Below, one piece after another: positions 17,721 to 29,446 of a stretch of 36,308 nt of DNA (position 1 is the stretch's first letter; every line of letters begins with the position of its first letter). The notes under the pieces were generated by a model. It made no database searches. It worked only from the letters and a program-made list of their open reading frames with translations, and was not told the DNA's origin. This DNA is from Actinobacillus ureae ATCC 25976 (GTDB lineage Bacteria; Pseudomonadota; Gammaproteobacteria; Enterobacterales; Pasteurellaceae), in contig NZ_GL831080.1 in the NCBI RefSeq assembly GCF_000188255.1, forward strand, positions 988,708 through 1,025,015, given 5' to 3'. The translations under genes and the position numbers were made by a program.

Positions 17721-19232
17721 CTATTTCTTTCTAAATTTTGCAAAAGACAAGATCAGACAAAATAAGCTTAGTGCATAAATCAGCCAGCTACCTGTTTTAG
17801 TGAATAGGGTTTCGCCTTTGGTCGGCTGAATTTGTGCGGTTAGTACATTCGCTTCAAATTGTGGAATTTGTTCGATAATCTCGCCTTTAGCGCCGATAAC
17901 CGCTGTAATCCCAGTGTTTGCCGCACGGAGTAACGGCTTGCCTAACTCGAGCGCGCGCATTCTTGCCATTTGGAAATGCTGCCAAGGGCCGATAGAGGCA
18001 CCAAACCAGGCATCATTGGTAATGGTTAATAAATAATCCGATTGCTGTGCTTGTTGGTTTTGCTGCATTTGGTGACCGAAAATTACCTCATAGCAAATCG
18101 CCATATTAAATTTACGCTTTTTAGAGAAAAGCGGCTGTTGCACAAATTCGCCTTGCGATAAATTAATCGGCAGAATAAACACATCACGCATCCAATCCAA
18201 TACCGATCCGAAAGGTACATATTCGCCAAACGGCACTAAATGGTGTTTGTTATAACGCATGGTATTGTGCAAGTTATAGGGTTGCGATGGCTTACCTAAC
18301 ACCACCGCGCTATTAAATAATTGCTCGCTTTCGTCTTGGTAGAGTGTACCAATAATTACTTCACTGCCTTTTTCTGCAGCAACTTGTTGAAGTTGACTAA
18401 GTAACGGATAAATTTGCGTTTCTAACGCCGGAATGGCTGATTCGGGTAATACAATTACATCACTCTTACCTAATAACGGACTAATTAAACGCTGATAGGT
18501 TTGTAACGTATAATCGAAATGTGCCGGATCCCATTTCATCTTTTGCTCAATATTACCTTGTACAAGACTTACGTTAAGTGGTTGTTTTTGCTTATCAATT
18601 TGCACAAACGGAATAAATTTAGTTGCAAATGCTAATCCGCATAGTACTGCTAAGGTGGCAAGAGAAGCGGTCGTTTTTGCAGATTTTTTTACTAATAACA
18701 CAAGGCAACCGCTTACAACCATCACAAAGAAAGTGAGTCCTTCAACACCTAACAGCGGTGCAATGCCGGCAAACGGGCTGTCAATTTGCGTATAACCGAA
18801 CTGTAGCCAAGGAAAGCCGGTAAAGACTACGCCACGCAGATATTCGGTAAAGGTAAAAATGGCCGCAAGTGCAAAAGGGGTGCGGATTTGGAATTGTTGG
18901 GCAATGTAGCTGAACAGCAAATTATAAATGGCAAGATAGCAAGCCAATAAAAACACTGCGATATAGCTCACCACAAGCGGTACGCCACCAAATTGAGTCA
19001 TACTGACGTGTACCCAATTTACCCCGACACAAAAACAGCCGAGTGACCAAGCAAAAGTTGCCCAAAGTGCGGTTTTTCGCTGCGGAAGTGTTGCCGCCCA
19101 AATTAAGCCGGCAGCGGAAAGGTAGATGAGTCCCCAAAGATCAAAAGGGGAATAGGCGAGTGTGCCTATGCCGCCGAGGACAGCAGTAAGCAAACAAGCG
19201 GTTAAAATTGATGGATTTTTTACAAATTTCAT
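17721..19232 (-). CDS. lnt: Apolipoprotein N-acyltransferase
   Basis: The 503-residue inner-membrane enzyme adds the third acyl chain to the N-terminal Cys of lipoproteins, the last step of lipoprotein maturation. Five to six N-terminal membrane helices (about residues 10-205) lead into a periplasmic nitrilase-like domain and a final helix near 484-498. The catalytic triad is visible: Glu264 in VLPESAIPA, Lys329 in RYNKHHLVPFGEYVP and Cys380 in AICYEVIFG. The stop codon overlaps an uptake signal. In E. coli lnt follows corC in one operon; here the order is kept but a hairpin terminator lies between them. No strong Shine-Dalgarno precedes the ATG. Confidence 0.96.
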   Translation of the reverse strand: MKFVKNPSILTACLLTAVLGGIGTLAYSPFDLWGLIYLSAAGLIWAATLPQRKTALWATFAWSLGCFCVGVNWVHVSMTQFGGVPLVVSYIAVFLLACYLAIYNLLFSYIAQQFQIRTPFALAAIFTFTEYLRGVVFTGFPWLQFGYTQIDSPFAGIAPLLGVEGLTFFVMVVSGCLVLLVKKSAKTTASLATLAVLCGLAFATKFIPFVQIDKQKQPLNVSLVQGNIEQKMKWDPAHFDYTLQTYQRLISPLLGKSDVIVLPESAIPALETQIYPLLSQLQQVAAEKGSEVIIGTLYQDESEQLFNSAVVLGKPSQPYNLHNTMRYNKHHLVPFGEYVPFGSVLDWMRDVFILPINLSQGEFVQQPLFSKKRKFNMAICYEVIFGHQMQQNQQAQQSDYLLTITNDAWFGASIGPWQHFQMARMRALELGKPLLRAANTGITAVIGAKGEIIEQIPQFEANVLTAQIQPTKGETLFTKTGSWLIYALSLFCLILSFAKFRKK

Positions 19233-19280
19233 TTGAGGTAGTTAGTTAAGTAATTAAGAAATATGCTTAAGAGAAACAAT

Positions 19281-19311
19281 ACAAACAAAAGGTGAGGATA
19301 AAACCTCACCT
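19281..19311 (-). terminator. Terminator or attenuator between corC and lnt
   Basis: AGGTGAGG (19290-19297) pairs perfectly with CCTCACCT (19304-19311) around ATAAAA. On the minus strand it is followed by TTTTGTTTG. It would end or reduce transcription from corC into lnt. Confidence 0.8.
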
Positions 19312-19330
19312 ATATATTATGCTTTGTTTA

Positions 19331-20221
19331 TTATTCTTCGTTGGTGACCAGCTGTTCCATTTTTTCCAGCTGTTCATCCGGTACGGTAACACGTAATTGA
19401 ATCAGACGACGGCTATCGGCAGAAGTGACTTTAAAATCAATACCTTCTAATTGAATTTGTTCGCCTCGCTGTGAGAGATGTCCAAATGCCTGCATCACTA
19501 AACCGCCCACCGTATCCACTTCTTCATCGGTAAATTCAGTCGCAAAGGTTTCGTTGAATTTTTCAATATCAGTCAGTGCTGATACTGCATAAGTATGGCG
19601 AGAAAGCTGACGAATCGGCTCGATTTCCTCTTCATCAAATTCGTCTTCAATATCGCCGACAATTTGTTCGAGAATATCTTCAATCGTAACTAATCCGGAT
19701 ACCGCACCAAACTCGTCCACCACAATTGCCATATGGAAGCGTTCCGAACGGAATTCTTTTAACATTCGGTCAACGCGCTTACTTTCCGGCACAATAACCG
19801 CTGGGCGCAAGATAGCTTGCATATTAAACGGTTCGGAATCAGACCGTAGGTATTTCAGCAAATCTTTTGCCAATAAAATACCTTGTACAGTATCTTTTCC
19901 ATCATCTAGTATTACGGGAAAACGTGAGTGAGCCGATTCAATAATCAAATCCACGCAGGCTTCGAGCGGTAAACTGGCATTAATATAAACAATTTGTGGG
20001 CGAGGAATCATAATATCACGTACACGAAGTTCGGAGATTTCCATTACCCCTTCAATCATTTCTTTGGTATCGCTATCAATCAATTCATTTTCAACCGAAT
20101 CGCGAATAACTTCGACTAAATCTTCACGATTTTTAGGCTCGGATTGAAATAAACCACTAAAAATAGAATGTAAAAACGATTTCTTATCTTGCGAATTCAC
20201 GCTTTTCTGTTCATCACTCAT
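19331..20221 (-). CDS. corC: CorC/YbeX-type CBS-pair protein
   Basis: The 296-residue cytoplasmic protein has tandem CBS domains (about residues 70-190), seen in [14 protein letters not shown] and [24 protein letters not shown], followed by the CorC_HlyC FAD-binding-like domain (about 205-290). It lacks the DUF21 membrane domain of larger relatives. E. coli YbeX (CorC) has been linked to Mg2+/Co2+ efflux and, more recently, to ribosome metabolism, so the true role is unsettled. Usual length is about 292. The gene lies upstream of lnt as in E. coli. Confidence 0.93.
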   Translation of the reverse strand: MSDEQKSVNSQDKKSFLHSIFSGLFQSEPKNREDLVEVIRDSVENELIDSDTKEMIEGVMEISELRVRDIMIPRPQIVYINASLPLEACVDLIIESAHSRFPVILDDGKDTVQGILLAKDLLKYLRSDSEPFNMQAILRPAVIVPESKRVDRMLKEFRSERFHMAIVVDEFGAVSGLVTIEDILEQIVGDIEDEFDEEEIEPIRQLSRHTYAVSALTDIEKFNETFATEFTDEEVDTVGGLVMQAFGHLSQRGEQIQLEGIDFKVTSADSRRLIQLRVTVPDEQLEKMEQLVTNEE

Positions 20222-20248
20222 TGTATATTCTCTTGAAAAACGAAAGTT

Positions 20249-20273
20249 CTCTACCTTTGATTAAAGGTGAGAG
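20249..20273. other. Hairpin in the corC leader region
   Basis: CTCTACCTTT (20249-20258) pairs with AAAGGTGAGAG (20263-20273), with a one-base bulge and loop GATT. It lies 28 bases upstream of the corC ATG and may be in its 5' untranslated region. No function is evident. Confidence 0.35.
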
Positions 20274-20393
20274 CAAGGCTAAAAATTATCATAAATTGAG
20301 GTGTTTGATAATAAAATTATTTCTATTTTACTTAAATTAGCATAGCATAAGACGAGAAATTCTCATATTGATTCAATTTTAAGGAGCTTCTTA

Positions 20394-20996
20394 ATGAAAT
20401 TAGCGAAGATTGCAGTTGCGGTTGCAACACTGGCGGTCAGTTCATTTTCTGTTGCCGGTACTTTAACTACATCGGATAGCGTAGAGTTATTAGCGTTTGA
20501 TGGTCAGAAAGTAGCGAAAGGCACGGCAGGATTATCAATTGATAGTAAGGTACATCAGGTGGTTGTGAGTGTAGCTGATATTGTTGACGGCAGTTATTTC
20601 TCAATTGATCCGGTGATTCTAACATTCAACGGTACAGATGAAGATGCAAAAATTGTTACACCAAAATTCACCTCACATTTTGCCGTAGATAAGTTTAGAA
20701 AAGAGCTAAATTTCAAAATAGAAACTGCATCAGGTAAAGAAATTGCTTACAAACGTGATTTATTGAAAGGTGAAGGCTTTGCACCAAACTCTCGAGTTGA
20801 AGATAATCTTGCGAAATACAACGCAAGTAAAGCGGTTGCTTCAGTATCGAGTTTTGCTAATGCTGCTTTAGAATCAAAAGGTCAAATGGTGATTGAAACC
20901 GCCAACGTGAAAGAAGAACAACTACAAATTTTATTCAAAAAAGCGGATAAAGAAACACAAAAACGTTTCTTGGAATGGGCTAAAAAACAACAATAG
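20394..20996 (+). CDS. UPF0319 (DUF2057) family exported protein, YccT-like
   Basis: The 200-residue product has a Sec signal peptide (residues 1-21, ending SVAG) and so should be periplasmic. The body matches the DUF2057 family (E. coli YccT): VELLAFDGQKV near the mature N-terminus, then a VHQVVVSV beta segment, and the family C-terminal pattern ADKETQKRFLEWAKKQQ. The function of this family is not established. An AAGGAG Shine-Dalgarno lies 9 bases before the ATG. It is a single gene, divergent from corC and ending in a strong terminator. Confidence 0.88.
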   Translation: MKLAKIAVAVATLAVSSFSVAGTLTTSDSVELLAFDGQKVAKGTAGLSIDSKVHQVVVSVADIVDGSYFSIDPVILTFNGTDEDAKIVTPKFTSHFAVDKFRKELNFKIETASGKEIAYKRDLLKGEGFAPNSRVEDNLAKYNASKAVASVSSFANAALESKGQMVIETANVKEEQLQILFKKADKETQKRFLEWAKKQQ

Positions 20997-21014
20997 TTTT
21001 TATGAACAAAGCTC

Positions 21015-21047
21015 AAGCCTCAGCAGAAATACTGAGGCTTTCTTTTT
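21015..21047 (+). terminator. Terminator of the UPF0319 gene
   Basis: AAGCCTCAG (21015-21023) pairs with CTGAGGCTT (21032-21040) around an 8-base loop, followed by TCTTTTTGG. Confidence 0.92.
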
Positions 21048-21087
21048 GGGTAAAAATTTGAAGTGCATCACATTCTTATAACAAAAA

Positions 21088-21103
21088 TGTGCTTAATATC
21101 ACA
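21088..21103. promoter_or_regulatory. Probable CRP-cAMP binding site upstream of glpF
   Basis: TGTGC-TTAATA-TCACA matches the CRP consensus TGTGA-N6-TCACA at 9 of 10 core bases. It lies 127 bases before the glpF ATG. Catabolite control of glpFK by CRP is well known in enteric bacteria and likely in this family. I found no clear GlpR operator. Confidence 0.65.
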
Positions 21104-21229
21104 AATTTACACTTTCCCATTTGCGAAAAAGTTCGTTTTTATATAGTGCGCTACGAAAACGTTTGCGTTTTTAAATATTTTATATGCTTATCTCGTTATT
21201 CCGTTTAATGTGTACATAAGGGGGACGAT

Positions 21230-22014
21230 ATGGAAAGATCGTTAAAAGGCACCTGTATTGCTGAATTTATTGGAACGGGGCTGATTATCTTTTTCGGTGT
21301 GGGGTGTGTTGCTGCAGCGCAATTAGCCGGTGCAACATTTGGTTTATGGGAAATTGCGATTATGTGGGGTGTTGGGGTGGCACTTGCCGTTTATACGACA
21401 GCCGGTGTGTCCGGAGCTCATCTTAATCCGGCAGTAACTGTTGCACTTTGGAAGTTTGCGTGTTTTGACGGTAAAAAGTGCTTCCTTATATCGTTTCTCA
21501 ATTTTTAGGCGCATTTACAGCGGCTGCATTAGTCTATTTCTTATATAAAGATCTCTTTTCTGCTGCAGAAGCCGCAAAGAATATCGTGCGCGGTGAAAGC
21601 GTAGGTTTTGCCGGTGTTTTTTCTACTTATCCTCATGAACATATCAGTGTGGTGCAAGCATTTTGTGTGGAAGCTGTAATTACTATGGCATTGGTTGCGT
21701 TAATTTTAGCTTTAACTGATGATGGCAACGGTGTACCAAAAGGTCCTATGGCGCCATTATTAATCGGTTTATTAATTGCCGCAATTGGTGGTGCGTTTGG
21801 TCCGCTTACCGGTTTTGCGATGAATCCGGCTCGTGATTTCGGCCCGAAAGTGTTTGCATTCTTGGCGGGGTGGGGTGACGTAGCATTTACCGGTGCTCGT
21901 GATATTCCTTATTTCCTTGTTCCTCTGATTGCACCATTTGTCGGTGGGTTGATTGGTGCGTGGGGTTATCGCCGCTTTATTGGTAAGAACTTACCGTGTA
22001 ACTGCGAAAAATAA
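21230..22014 (+). pseudogene. glpF: Glycerol facilitator GlpF, one-base frameshift
   Basis: GlpF is an aquaglyceroporin that lets glycerol cross the inner membrane. Both NPA pore motifs are present: AHLNPAVTVAL (about residue 67, first frame) and GFAMNPARDFGP (second frame). The first frame runs 21230-21508 and goes astray after FDGKK. The second picks up at 21478 with LPYIVSQFLGAF and continues to 22014. One missing A in the run at 21473-21477 (five A, six needed) explains the break. Joined, the protein would be about 261 residues, close to other GlpF proteins. AAGGGGGAC gives a strong Shine-Dalgarno. It is followed 39 bases later by glpK, also broken. Confidence 0.9.
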
Positions 22015-22052
22015 ATTCACATCTTTATTAAAAAGCTATTAAGGTGATTACT

Positions 22053-23555
<1,503 letters not shown>

Positions 23556-23568
23556 AAGAGTATGAGTT

Positions 23569-23610
23569 AAGCGGTCTGATTTGCAAAAAATTTTGTAAAT
23601 TGGACCGCTT
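23569..23610. terminator. Uptake-signal dyad between convergent glpK and lpxA
   Basis: AAGCGGTC (23569-23576) and GACCGCTT (23603-23610) are inverted. The arms extend inward imperfectly (GATTTG/TAAATT), and GTTTATTTA follows on the plus strand. It is probably a bidirectional terminator. Confidence 0.6.
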
Positions 23611-23696
23611 GTTTATTTATAGGTATATCATCTAGGCACATAAAAAAACTAGCTTGATCAAGATCGTTTTTTGTTATCACATTATCATTTGATCGC

Positions 23697-24491
23697 TTAG
23701 CGAATAATGCCTCGCGTAGAGCGTTTGAAGAATTCAAGGAATAATTTTACTGAAGGTTCATTTTCGGCAAATTGTTCGATTTCTGGAATGGCTTCTTCAA
23801 TCGTTTTACCGCTACGGTAAATTAATTTATAAACGTTACGGATTGCGTGCATTGCAGGTTTATCAAAGCCACGGCGTTTTAAACCTTCTAAGTTAACACC
23901 AAACGGTTGTGCGTGGTTACCTTGCGCCATCACATATGGTGGAACATCTTGACTTACCATTGAACCGCCACCTAGCATAACGTGTGAACCGACAACAACA
24001 AATTGGTGAATAGCAGACATACCACCAACAATAACAAAATGATCTAATGTTACATGACCGGCAAGCGTACCATTATTTGCGATAATACAACGATTACCAA
24101 TTGTACAGTCATGAGCAATATGAGTATTGATCATAAATAAGTTTTCATCACCGATTCGAGTGATTCCTCCACCTTGCACTGTGCCTCGATGAATTGTTAC
24201 GCTTTCGCGAATACGGTTGCGGTCCCCGATAATTACTTTAGTTGGTTCACCTTGATATTTTAAATCTTGGTTACTCTCACCGATACTTGCAAATTGGAAA
24301 ATTTGGTTTTGTTCGCCAATTTCAGTGTGTCCATTAATCACAACATGTGAATGAATAATGGTTTTGGCACCGATTTTTACATTTTTACCGATAACACAAA
24401 ATGGGCCAATTTCAACGTGAGCACCAATTTGAGCACCTTCTTCAATAACTGCTAATGGGCTGATTTTTGCAGTAGAATCGATTAATCGCAT
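23697..24491 (-). CDS. lpxA: UDP-N-acetylglucosamine O-acyltransferase LpxA
   Basis: The 264-residue cytoplasmic enzyme carries out the first step of lipid A synthesis, moving a 3-hydroxyacyl chain from ACP to UDP-GlcNAc. The left-handed beta-helix of hexapeptide repeats spans residues 1-190, and the helical C-terminal part ends [14 protein letters not shown]. His127 in INTHIAHDC corresponds to the E. coli catalytic His125. The length is normal (E. coli 262). It lies 27 bases after fabZ. In E. coli lpxB follows directly; here the cluster ends at lpxA and faces glpK. Confidence 0.97.
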   Translation of the reverse strand: MRLIDSTAKISPLAVIEEGAQIGAHVEIGPFCVIGKNVKIGAKTIIHSHVVINGHTEIGEQNQIFQFASIGESNQDLKYQGEPTKVIIGDRNRIRESVTIHRGTVQGGGITRIGDENLFMINTHIAHDCTIGNRCIIANNGTLAGHVTLDHFVIVGGMSAIHQFVVVGSHVMLGGGSMVSQDVPPYVMAQGNHAQPFGVNLEGLKRRGFDKPAMHAIRNVYKLIYRSGKTIEEAIPEIEQFAENEPSVKLFLEFFKRSTRGIIR

Positions 24492-24518
24492 AGCGTCTCC
24501 TTTGCTACTGGGAGGAAA

Positions 24519-24983
24519 TTATTTACGAGCACACATTAAATCAGCTTCACAAGCAAGCTTGCCATCAACGTAAGCTTTGCCGGTGAATTTGGTAATACCG
24601 CGCATTTCTTTTAAAAATTCAACTTCAAGTACAAGTTGGTCACCTGGCACGACCGGACGTTTAAAACGTGCATTATCGATCGCCGCAAAGTAATAAAGTT
24701 CATCCGGATTCATCTTGCCATGTGTCGTAACCGCTAATACGCCGGTTGCTTGTGCCATTGCTTCAAGAATAAGTACGCCTGGAAAAATAGGGTTAGCAGG
24801 GAAGTGACCGGTAAAGCAAGGTTCATTTACCGTAACATTTTTAACTGCTTTTAACCATTTACCTTCTTCATAATCTGTTACACGATCAACTAATAGGAAT
24901 GGGTAACGGTGTGGTAACATATTCATGATCTCGGTAACTTCAATTACTTTAGGTTCTCTATTTTCTTGTACTTCAATTGTCAT
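24519..24983 (-). CDS. fabZ: 3-hydroxyacyl-[ACP] dehydratase FabZ
   Basis: The 154-residue cytoplasmic enzyme dehydrates 3-hydroxyacyl-ACP in fatty acid elongation and draws on the same substrate pool as LpxA and LpxD. The hot-dog fold signature is clear: [13 protein letters not shown] (residues 23-35) and [11 protein letters not shown] then VLILEAMAQ, with catalytic His60 and Glu74. The gene lies between lpxD and lpxA, as in many proteobacteria. A 100-base gap with a hairpin separates it from lpxD. Confidence 0.97.
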   Translation of the reverse strand: MTIEVQENREPKVIEVTEIMNMLPHRYPFLLVDRVTDYEEGKWLKAVKNVTVNEPCFTGHFPANPIFPGVLILEAMAQATGVLAVTTHGKMNPDELYYFAAIDNARFKRPVVPGDQLVLEVEFLKEMRGITKFTGKAYVDGKLACEADLMCARK

Positions 24984-25023
24984 TTACTTGACCTCATAAT
25001 AAGGAAATTAAAAATTTAACTAA

Positions 25024-25074
25024 GACTTCAAAAGAGTGATGGACGCTAAAAAACGCCCACAACTCTTGAAAGTC
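25024..25074. other. Long imperfect hairpin between lpxD and fabZ
   Basis: The arms 25024-25037 and 25062-25074 share a GACTT...AGAGT pattern with small bulges. On the minus strand the loop region contains GGGCGTTTTTTAGC. It could attenuate transcription from lpxD into fabZ. Confidence 0.45.
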
Positions 25075-25083
25075 AATTATTCA

Positions 25084-26109
25084 CTATTGTGCGAAATGCT
25101 TTTCAAGCGTTTTCAAACGTTTATTGATTTCATCAATGTTCATTGTCAGAGCGGCAGTTTTACGCCATTCTTTATTGGTTTGTGCTGGTATACCTGATGA
25201 GTAAATACCTTTTTCGGTAATTGGTTTCATCACCATACTCATACCGGTAATAATCGCACCGTCACAGATTTCCATATGGCCGTTAATTACGCTTGCCCCA
25301 CCAATTTGACAGAAGCGACCAACTTTTAAACTGCCCGCCATAATTACGCCACCAGCTACAGCTGTACCAAAACCAATATGTACATTATGCGCAATTTGGC
25401 ATAAGTTGTCGATAATCACGTTATCTTCAATAACGGTAGGATCTAATGCGCCTCGGTCAATACAGGTACATGCACCGATGTCAACATGGTTACCGATAAT
25501 CACACCACCGGTTTGTGGAATTTTAATCCATTGACCTTTATCGTTTGCATAACCGAAGCCGTCGGAACCGATAACTGCAGAAGACTGGATTAAACAGTCT
25601 GTACCAATTTGAACATTATGGTACACCGATACGTTTGCCCATAATTGAGTACGTGCACCGATTTTAGTGTTTTTACCGACAAAACAACCTACACCGATAA
25701 TCACATCGTTGCCTAATTCTACACCACTTTCGATAACCGCATTTGCACCAATCGAAACATTATTACCTAATTTTGCATCCGGTGAAATAACTGCATGGGA
25801 TGATATTTGACTTGCGGCTTTCGGCGTTGAATCCATATATTGTGCAAGTAATGCATAAGCAAGGTAAGGATTCTTAACAATAATTAAATTTTGAGATTCA
25901 GCACAAAATTCAACATCTGCTTCGCTGACAATAATCGCACCCGCTTGAGATTGTGCTAATTGAGGACGATATTTTGCATTTGAAATAAATGTAATTTGTG
26001 ATGAATTCGCTTTATCTAATGCGGAGATGCTAGAAATAGCCAAATCGGCGTTACCCTTTAGAGTACCGCCGATTTGTTCCGCCAATTCAATTAAACGGAA
26101 ATTAGCCAT
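25084..26109 (-). CDS. lpxD: UDP-3-O-acylglucosamine N-acyltransferase LpxD
   Basis: The 341-residue cytoplasmic enzyme adds the N-linked hydroxyacyl chain, the third step of lipid A synthesis. The N-terminal uridine-binding domain covers about residues 1-100. A hexapeptide-repeat beta-helix (about 105-295) and a C-terminal helix follow. His241 in [10 protein letters not shown] matches the E. coli catalytic His239. The start codon overlaps the stop of skp by one base (TAATG), showing tight coupling. The length equals E. coli LpxD. Confidence 0.97.
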   Translation of the reverse strand: MANFRLIELAEQIGGTLKGNADLAISSISALDKANSSQITFISNAKYRPQLAQSQAGAIIVSEADVEFCAESQNLIIVKNPYLAYALLAQYMDSTPKAASQISSHAVISPDAKLGNNVSIGANAVIESGVELGNDVIIGVGCFVGKNTKIGARTQLWANVSVYHNVQIGTDCLIQSSAVIGSDGFGYANDKGQWIKIPQTGGVIIGNHVDIGACTCIDRGALDPTVIEDNVIIDNLCQIAHNVHIGFGTAVAGGVIMAGSLKVGRFCQIGGASVINGHMEICDGAIITGMSMVMKPITEKGIYSSGIPAQTNKEWRKTAALTMNIDEINKRLKTLEKHFAQ

Positions 26110-26885
26110 TATTTTTTCGCTTCTTCTGGTTTAGCTTCGGTAGCAGGTTTAGCTTCGTTTGCTTTTGCTGCCGGTTGTTCGATTTTGATTTCTGGATGTT
26201 TTGCTTTTAATGCGTCCAATACTTTTTCAGTAATATCTTTGCTTTCGTCTTCAGCATACAGTGCAACTGAAGGTGGGAAAACTAAAGTATAACCTTTAGA
26301 TTTTGCAACTTCTTTAATCGTTGCATTAATTTCTTCCACTACTTGTTTCTGCACGGTTTGAGGATCCATACCACCTGCTTCTTGCTGGGCTTTATTTAAT
26401 TTTTCTTGGAAAGCATCTGCTTTTTTCTGGAATGCTTCCGCTTTTTTACCGAATTCTGCTTCACGTTTTTGGATTGCAGCAACTTTATTTTGGAATTTTT
26501 TGTATTCTGCCTCGATTGCATTTTGACGTGCTTGAATCTCTCTTGAACGTAAACGCGGTGCATCTTTTTCTAATGCGGCAGATTTTTTCTTAAGAGATGC
26601 TTCTACTTTAGCTTGCTCTGCTTGTAATTTTTTAGCATCGCTTTCTAATTTATCTCTTTCAGCTGTTAATGCTTTGTTTTCTTCAGCTAATTTTTTATCT
26701 TCATCAGCAAATTTGTCTCTGCCTTCTTTCATGAATTTGTCGAATTTTTGTGCTGCATCAATAGCGACCGGGTGATTTTGTAATAAGTAGCTTGGGTCAA
26801 CAAAACCGATAGTATCGCTTGCTTGAGCAATACCTGCTGTTGTTAATGCTGCAGTAATTGCTGCGATTTTGAATAATTTCTTCAT
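26109..26885 (-). CDS. skp: Periplasmic chaperone Skp (OmpH), extended form
   Basis: Skp holds unfolded outer-membrane proteins in the periplasm and hands them to BamA. A signal peptide occupies residues 1-22 (ending AQA). The N-terminal strand [13 protein letters not shown] and a long coiled coil (about 45-170, rich in Lys, Glu and Ala) form the tentacles. A C-terminal core (about 178-228, with [15 protein letters not shown]) and a Lys/Glu/Ala/Pro tail (229-258) complete it. At 258 residues it is much longer than E. coli Skp (161): the coiled coil is longer and the tail is extra. It sits between bamA and lpxD in the usual order. An AAAGGATA Shine-Dalgarno precedes the ATG. Confidence 0.93.
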   Translation of the reverse strand: MKKLFKIAAITAALTTAGIAQASDTIGFVDPSYLLQNHPVAIDAAQKFDKFMKEGRDKFADEDKKLAEENKALTAERDKLESDAKKLQAEQAKVEASLKKKSAALEKDAPRLRSREIQARQNAIEAEYKKFQNKVAAIQKREAEFGKKAEAFQKKADAFQEKLNKAQQEAGGMDPQTVQKQVVEEINATIKEVAKSKGYTLVFPPSVALYAEDESKDITEKVLDALKAKHPEIKIEQPAAKANEAKPATEAKPEEAKK

Positions 26886-26931
26886 TTAAATATCCTTTAT
26901 GTTTTAATTAATCATGACTGTTTAAATAGTG

Positions 26932-26986
26932 TAAGCGGTAGGATTTGTCGCAAAATTTGCAAAAAAGTTACAAAATCCGACCGTTT
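26932..26986 (-). terminator. Hairpin between bamA and skp built on a degenerate uptake-signal pair
   Basis: TAAGCGGTAGGATTTG (26932-26947) pairs with CAAAATCCGACCGTTTA (26970-26986), allowing small mismatches. It lies in the bamA-skp spacer and may partly terminate bamA transcription. No clear T-run follows on the minus strand. Confidence 0.4.
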
Positions 26987-26996
26987 ATTTTATATA

Positions 26997-29384
26997 TTAA
27001 AACGAGCTACCAATGCTAAATTGGAATTGCTCGATTTCATCACCTGAATATTTCTTGATTGGTTTAGCATAAGAGAATGATAAAGGACCAATCGGTGACT
27101 GCCATTGGAACGCAATACCAGCTGAAGCACGTACACGTTTATAATCTTTATAATCAGGCAACGTAGGGTATGCTGATTTCTTCCATTTCGTATTCCATAC
27201 ACTTGCCGCATCTACGAATAATGAAGTGCGTACATTGTGTTGGTATTTTTCGCTGACAAATGGAGTTGGAGTGATTAACTCTAAACTTGCCGTAGCCATT
27301 GCATTACCGCCAACTACGTCGTCACTTTCAGGTGTAGGTGTAAACGCATTGTTTTGTGCAGAGTAGTAAATCGCTTTAGGGCCAACCGCACCGTATGCAA
27401 AGCCACGTAACGAACCGATACCACCGGCAGAGTATAATTGGTAGAACGGTACTTTCTTGCCGCCAAAACCATTCGTGAATGCAGCGCCTACTTTAGTTGA
27501 AATTACCCATTTATGTTCACGGTTAAGCGGATAGTAATTTCTAAAGTCTGCATTTAAACGATAGTATTTATTATCCGAACCTGGAATAGTTACTTTACCG
27601 CCTAAATTTGCAACTGTACCTTGTGTTGGGAAATAACCGCGGTTAAGGCTGTTATAGTTCCAACCGAATGAGAAATCGAAGTCATCCGCTTTAATACGTG
27701 GATATAAATTATTTCCTTGCACAATTGGGAAGTTCATTGACTTCACGTATTTTTCACGGGTAAATTCACGTTCAACGTTACTTAATTTATCGTGTGTATA
27801 ACCTAGACCTAAGTAGTATGAATTGTTTTCATCTACAGGGAAACCTAATGTACCGTTAATACCGTAAGTTTTACGTTTATATGATGCAGAAGTATCATTA
27901 TCTGAGTTATCGTAATCTTCATAGAAGATATTACCGCCTAAACTTACACCGTCTTTTGTAAAGTATGGTTCTGTATAGCCTAAGTTCACGCTAGTGCCGT
28001 AGTCGTTACGTGTACCGCTTAAACTTACGGTTGAACCCATACCTAAGAAGTTATCTTGTTTGATACCTGCTTGGTAGCTAATACCACTTTCCGTACCATA
28101 ACCGATACCGAAGTTAATCGAACCTGTGTTACGTTCTTTAATTTTATAAACAACATCCACTTGGTCATCGGTATTTTGAACGTTTGGCATCGTCATATCG
28201 ACCGTTTCATAGAAACCGGTACGCTCTAAACGAGATTTACCCAATGCCACCGCACTGGTTGATAACCAAGCACCTTCTTGCTGACGCATTTCACGACGTA
28301 AAGTTGAGTCTGCCGTTACGTCATTGCCCTCGAAACGGATTTTACGCACATAAATACGGCGACCTGCATCAACGACAAAGTTAATTTGTACAGTGTGATC
28401 TTGTTCGTGGAATTTAGGATATAAATCTACTTTAGCCGAACCGTAACCGTGATCGCCTAAAACTTGTTTAATACCTTCTTCAATAGTCGCTAATTCGCTC
28501 TTACGGAATAATTGACCTGGTGTAAAATCTTTTAATAATGCGTTAAGTTCATTATCTAATTTAGCTGTGTCACCGATGATGCGAATTTCGCTGATATTGT
28601 ATTGAGCACCTTCACGAAGTGTATAAACTAAATCAACTTCCGTTTTTTTATCGTTGAAGTTTACCGCTGTATCTTGTAGTGCGAATTGCGCATAACCGCG
28701 ATCCATATAGAAATCACGTAGCATTTCTAAATCTTTATTGTACGCTTGTTGCTCGAATTTACTGCTCTCAAAAATATTCCACCATGAAACATCAGGTTGA
28801 ATATCTAAGCGTTTTGTTAACTCTTTTGAGCTAAATGCTTGGTTGCCTTCAAATTTGATATTTTTTACGTAAGCAACATCACCTTCAGTGATGTTTAATT
28901 TTACATTTACACCACCGTTTTCGGCACGAGTCGTCGTTGTGTCGATTTTCGCTTCATAACGGCCGATAGAATGATAATGTTCTAATAAACTTTGTTTGAA
29001 ACCTTCTAATTTCGCCGCATCAAAAACTTCACCTTTACTGATAAGGTTAGCTTTTAGATTGTCTTGTAGCGGATCTTTAGGAATTGCACTATTACCTTCA
29101 ATATCTACACTGTTAATTAAAGGACGTTCCGCAACTTTAATCACTAAGGTATTACCTTCGCGAGTTGCACGCACGTCTTCGAAGCGGTTTTGTACGAAAA
29201 GCTGTCTTACCACATTTGCTACATCGTTATCGGTTGCGGTTTGGCCTACTTTAACGGGAAGACTAAAAATAATAGCTTGTCCAGTTTCAGGCTGAACGCC
29301 ATCTACACGAATATCTTTTACAACGAAGGGTGCCGCTACAACACCGTTCGCAAGTAAAAGCGAAGAAAGTAATAATTTTTTCAT
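26997..29384 (-). CDS. bamA: Outer-membrane assembly factor BamA (Omp85/D15)
   Basis: The 795-residue core of the BAM complex inserts beta-barrel proteins into the outer membrane. A signal peptide covers residues 1-18 (ending VVAA). Five POTRA domains follow (about 19-420), beginning [12 protein letters not shown]. The C-terminal 16-strand barrel contains the conserved lid-loop motif [14 protein letters not shown] and ends FQFSIGSSF, with the terminal aromatic residue expected of outer-membrane proteins. The length is close to H. influenzae D15. An AGGATAA Shine-Dalgarno precedes the ATG. Confidence 0.98.
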   Translation of the reverse strand: MKKLLLSSLLLANGVVAAPFVVKDIRVDGVQPETGQAIIFSLPVKVGQTATDNDVANVVRQLFVQNRFEDVRATREGNTLVIKVAERPLINSVDIEGNSAIPKDPLQDNLKANLISKGEVFDAAKLEGFKQSLLEHYHSIGRYEAKIDTTTTRAENGGVNVKLNITEGDVAYVKNIKFEGNQAFSSKELTKRLDIQPDVSWWNIFESSKFEQQAYNKDLEMLRDFYMDRGYAQFALQDTAVNFNDKKTEVDLVYTLREGAQYNISEIRIIGDTAKLDNELNALLKDFTPGQLFRKSELATIEEGIKQVLGDHGYGSAKVDLYPKFHEQDHTVQINFVVDAGRRIYVRKIRFEGNDVTADSTLRREMRQQEGAWLSTSAVALGKSRLERTGFYETVDMTMPNVQNTDDQVDVVYKIKERNTGSINFGIGYGTESGISYQAGIKQDNFLGMGSTVSLSGTRNDYGTSVNLGYTEPYFTKDGVSLGGNIFYEDYDNSDNDTSASYKRKTYGINGTLGFPVDENNSYYLGLGYTHDKLSNVEREFTREKYVKSMNFPIVQGNNLYPRIKADDFDFSFGWNYNSLNRGYFPTQGTVANLGGKVTIPGSDNKYYRLNADFRNYYPLNREHKWVISTKVGAAFTNGFGGKKVPFYQLYSAGGIGSLRGFAYGAVGPKAIYYSAQNNAFTPTPESDDVVGGNAMATASLELITPTPFVSEKYQHNVRTSLFVDAASVWNTKWKKSAYPTLPDYKDYKRVRASAGIAFQWQSPIGPLSFSYAKPIKKYSGDEIEQFQFSIGSSF

Positions 29385-29446
29385 TGAAATTATCCTATAA
29401 ATGTTTGCAAAATTATGAGCGGAAACGACCGCTTATAACCTATGAA

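Noticed and set aside
21473-21477. Phase variation of glpF through the A-run
   Set aside because: Five A residues are too few for frequent slippage, and the partner gene glpK is irreversibly broken.
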